From Comamonadaceae bacterium UBA2334 (GTDB taxonomy: Bacteria; Pseudomonadota; Gammaproteobacteria; Burkholderiales; Burkholderiaceae_C), in contig DDUQ01000023.1 in assembly GCA_002344885.1 (NCBI GenBank), positions 13,348 to 27,965 of the forward strand: DNA of 14,618 bases, given 5' to 3'. A program made the translations under genes and the position numbers. The notes below the pieces were generated by a model. It was not told the DNA's origin and searched no databases. It saw only the letters and a list, made by a program, of their open reading frames with translations. Positions 12,300 through 14,618 of this stretch are shown one piece after another. Numbering within the stretch: position 1 is the stretch's first letter; each line of letters opens with the position of its first letter.

Positions 12300-14618
12300 A
12301 TACATTGATTGGGCACTCGACTGCTTTGCCGGACACGTAGGCCACAAAGTCGGCGTCGGCCAACGGCTTGCTGAACAAATAGCCCTGATACAGGTGGCAG
12401 CCCATGCCCAGCAAGTGGTCGCGCTGGGCTGTGGTTTCCACCCCTTCTGCAATCACCTCCAGCCCCAGCGTCTGGCCCAGCGCCACCACCGTGCGGGCAA
12501 TGGCGGCGTCGTGGTGGCTGCTGATCACCTCGCGCACGAATGACTGGTCTATCTTGAGCTGGTCGAGCGGCAGGCGCTTCAAGTAGGTCAGAGACGAATA
12601 GCCCGTCCCGAAATCGTCCAGCGAAAACAGCACGCCCAGGGCCCTGATGCCGGTCATCTTGCCGATGATGTCGGCCACGTCATGAACCATCAGACTTTCG
12701 GTCAGCTCCAGCTTGAGCGTGCCGGGTGGCAACCCGGCCTGCTCGATGGCGCGGGCCACATCGTCCACCACACTGGCGCTGCGAAACTGATGTGCGCTGA
12801 TGTTGATGGCCAGCGTGAAACCTTGCCGCAGACCCGCCAGGGCCGGGTTGTCCAGCCAACGGCGCAGTTGCTGGCAGCCGTTGTGCAACACCCACTGACC
12901 CAGTGCCTCCATCAGTCCGTTTTGCTCGGCCAGCGGGATGAACACCGCTGGCGACACCGGCCCATGCTGCGGGTGGTGCCAGCGCAACAGGGCCTCGGCA
13001 CCGACCAGGCGGCCCAGCGCGTCGTGCTGCGGCTGGTACTGCAGGCACAGCTGTTGGGCCTGGCTATCGGTCAAGGCATGGCGCAGGTCCTCGGCCAGCG
13101 CCAGTCGGCGCGTGACCTCGGCCTGGATGCCCGGATCGAAAAACCGCAGCGTGTTCCGACCGGCGGCCTTCGCACGGTACATGGCCACATCGGCCCGCTT
13201 GAGCACCTCTTCCACATTGAGGTCGTCGTCTGCAAACATCGCCACGCCGATGCTGGGCGTGCTGGTGTGCTGTCCGCTGCTCAGCGGGTAAGGGCGGCCC
13301 AATGCAGCCACCACCTTGAGGCCAATAGCTTCTGCCACCGTGATGGGGTCTTCGCCCTCGGCCAGTTCCAACTGCCCCAGCAGCAGCACAAACTCGTCGC
13401 CCCCTAAGCGGGCCACCGTATCTGTCTCACGCACACAGGCCAGCAGACGCAGTGCCACCATGCGCAGCAGTGCGTCGCCTTTGTCGTGACCGTGGGTGTC
13501 GTTCAGGTCTTTAAAGTTGTCGAGGTCGATGAACATCAGCGCACCGTGCCGGCCGTCGCGCAGGCGCTGCGCCAGTGCCAGCTCCAGGCGCTCGTGGAGC
13601 AATCGGCGGTTGGGCAAACCGGTCAGCGGGTCGTAATACGCCAGGTGGCGGATGTCGGCCTCAGCCTTTTTGCGCACGCTGATGTCCTGCACCGTGCCCA
13701 CGATGCGCACCGGCACACCGGCATCATCAAACTCCAGCCGCCCCATCACATGCACCCAGATCACCCGGTCGTCCCTGGGGCGGCGCACGCTGTACTCCAT
13801 GTTGAACCCGCTGCGGGTGGCCACCGCCTGGCCATAAGCCTGGCGCATCTGCTCACGGTGCTCGGGCTCCACCAGCTCTGCCCAGGACGCGGCCGTGCGG
13901 TCAAAGGTGGCGTCGATGCCCAGAATCCGGTCCAGCAAGGCTGAACTGGTCCACCGACCGGTACGCGTATCGGTGGTGAAGTAACCCAGGTTGGCTACCT
14001 CCTGCGCCTCGGCCAGCAGGCGACTGCTCTGGTGCAGGGCGTCCTGGGTGTGTTTTTCGGCCGTCCAGTCGTCCAGGTAGCCATGCCAGCTGACCGACCC
14101 ATCGGCGTTGCGCTCGGGCTGCGAGCGCGTCCAGAACCAGCGCACCTCGCCACTGGGCAACCGCATGCGAAAGTCGGCCTCGAACGGTGTGAGCGCCCGG
14201 GCGGACTCCGCCAGCAAGGCGTTCATGGCTTCGCGGTCCTGCGGCAACAGTTGCGCTGCCCACGCCTGGTCAGTGTCCCGAAGCGCCTCGGGCCGCAAAC
14301 CCGTGAGTGTGTAAATGCCCGGGCTCGCGTACTCGAAATGGCCCGTGCCATCGGGTGCCAAGCGGTACTGGTACAGCGCGCCGGGCACATGTTCGGTCAG
14401 GCTTTTGAGCAGGCTGCGGGCCAGCTGCACACGCTGCACACCCGCGTACACCAGCGCCGACAGACCCGCGCTGGCCAGCACTGCCCAAAGCGCCCTGGGC
14501 AACCACTGGGCGGGCTCATGCAGGGCACCATGCAGCACCCAGGCGGCTGACAGCGCCAGACACACAGCCAGTGTGACGCCCGCTGCGCTGCGCGCCCGCC
14601 CCTTGCGGGCATGCGCCC
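12298..14618 (-). CDS. Membrane-anchored PAS-PAS-GGDEF-EAL c-di-GMP enzyme (5' end beyond right edge)
   Basis: A c-di-GMP synthase/phosphodiesterase. The frame is open to the window edge; the first in-window start candidate is GTG 14565, but the codons before it (…RKGRARSAAGVTLAV) read as a positive-inside flank plus part of the first membrane helix, so the true start is probably off the edge. Numbering from 14565: a second membrane helix at about 23-43, PAS at about 55-170, PAS at about 180-300, GGDEF domain at about 301-478, EAL domain at about 485-750. The GGDEF motif (388-392) is intact and the inhibitory RxxD site (RETD, 379-382) lies five residues before it. The EAL domain keeps Glu524, Asn588, Glu623, Asp650, Asp651, Lys671, Glu707 and Gln727, so both activities look possible. 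It is convergent with the chemoreceptor. The signal sensed by the PAS domains is unknown. Confidence 0.96.
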   Translation of the reverse strand, partial: AHARKGRARSAAGVTLAVCLALSAAWVLHGALHEPAQWLPRALWAVLASAGLSALVYAGVQRVQLARSLLKSLTEHVPGALYQYRLAPDGTGHFEYASPGIYTLTGLRPEALRDTDQAWAAQLLPQDREAMNALLAESARALTPFEADFRMRLPSGEVRWFWTRSQPERNADGSVSWHGYLDDWTAEKHTQDALHQSSRLLAEAQEVANLGYFTTDTRTGRWTSSALLDRILGIDATFDRTAASWAELVEPEHREQMRQAYGQAVATRSGFNMEYSVRRPRDDRVIWVHVMGRLEFDDAGVPVRIVGTVQDISVRKKAEADIRHLAYYDPLTGLPNRRLLHERLELALAQRLRDGRHGALMFIDLDNFKDLNDTHGHDKGDALLRMVALRLLACVRETDTVARLGGDEFVLLLGQLELAEGEDPITVAEAIGLKVVAALGRPYPLSSGQHTSTPSIGVAMFADDDLNVEEVLKRADVAMYRAKAAGRNTLRFFDPGIQAEVTRRLALAEDLRHALTDSQAQQLCLQYQPQHDALGRLVGAEALLRWHHPQHGPVSPAVFIPLAEQNGLMEALGQWVLHNGCQQLRRWLDNPALAGLRQGFTLAINISAHQFRSASVVDDVARAIEQAGLPPGTLKLELTESLMVHDVADIIGKMTGIRALGVLFSLDDFGTGYSSLTYLKRLPLDQLKIDQSFVREVISSHHDAAIARTVVALGQTLGLEVIAEGVETTAQRDHLLGMGCHLYQGYLFSKPLADADFVAYVSGKAVECPINV

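Noticed and set aside
14397..14612. A 71-codon minus-strand frame at the right edge as a separate gene
   Set aside because: It overlaps the N-terminal membrane region of the PAS-GGDEF-EAL gene in another frame, and that gene's own frame is open through to the edge.

Overview
The window looks like a chromosomal segment of a Burkholderiales betaproteobacterium, most likely Comamonadaceae. The reasons are the GC-rich coding sequence, the atpIBEFHAG order, the ybeD-lipB-lipA cluster, the permease-free EIIA(Man)-HPr-EI phosphorelay typical of betaproteobacteria, and an intergenic sequence resembling a repeat I remember from Comamonadaceae genomes. Nothing in it looks like a phage, transposon, CRISPR array or integrated island. 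No tRNA or rRNA gene was recognised.

Bases 1-4981 (minus strand) hold the F1Fo ATP synthase operon: promoter, atpI, atpB (a), atpE (c), atpF (b), atpH (delta), atpA (alpha) and the 5' two thirds of atpG (gamma). atpG runs off the left edge; atpD and atpC would lie beyond it. A consensus -10 box precedes atpI. atpE has a strong Shine-Dalgarno sequence behind a pyrimidine-rich leader, and a hairpin lies between atpE and atpF; both could help set the high c:b ratio.

Bases 4991-7031 (plus strand, divergent from atp) hold the lipoate operon: ybeD (DUF493), lipB and lipA. The genes are tightly packed and lipB/lipA share an ATGA stop/start.

Bases 7081-9525 (minus strand, convergent with lipA) hold a regulatory PTS phosphorelay: EIIA of the mannose family, HPr and enzyme I, all three overlapping. 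The phosphorylatable histidines and HPr Ser46 are present. No EIIB or EIIC is encoded here.

Bases 9526-9841 are a 316-base divergent intergenic region. Bases 9842-12235 (plus strand) encode a transmembrane chemoreceptor that carries an extra Cache-like sensor domain at its cytoplasmic C-terminus. This is the most unusual protein in the window. A short gap with a degenerate repeat separates it from a convergent minus-strand gene (12298 to the right edge). That gene encodes a membrane-anchored PAS-PAS-GGDEF-EAL protein in which the catalytic motifs of both c-di-GMP domains look intact.

The left half is housekeeping energy metabolism (ATP synthase, lipoate for the 2-oxoacid dehydrogenases). The right half is signalling (PTS relay, chemoreceptor, c-di-GMP turnover). 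A functional link between the PTS relay and the neighbouring chemoreceptor is possible but rests only on gene proximity. I did not find clear evidence for a wholly new system.
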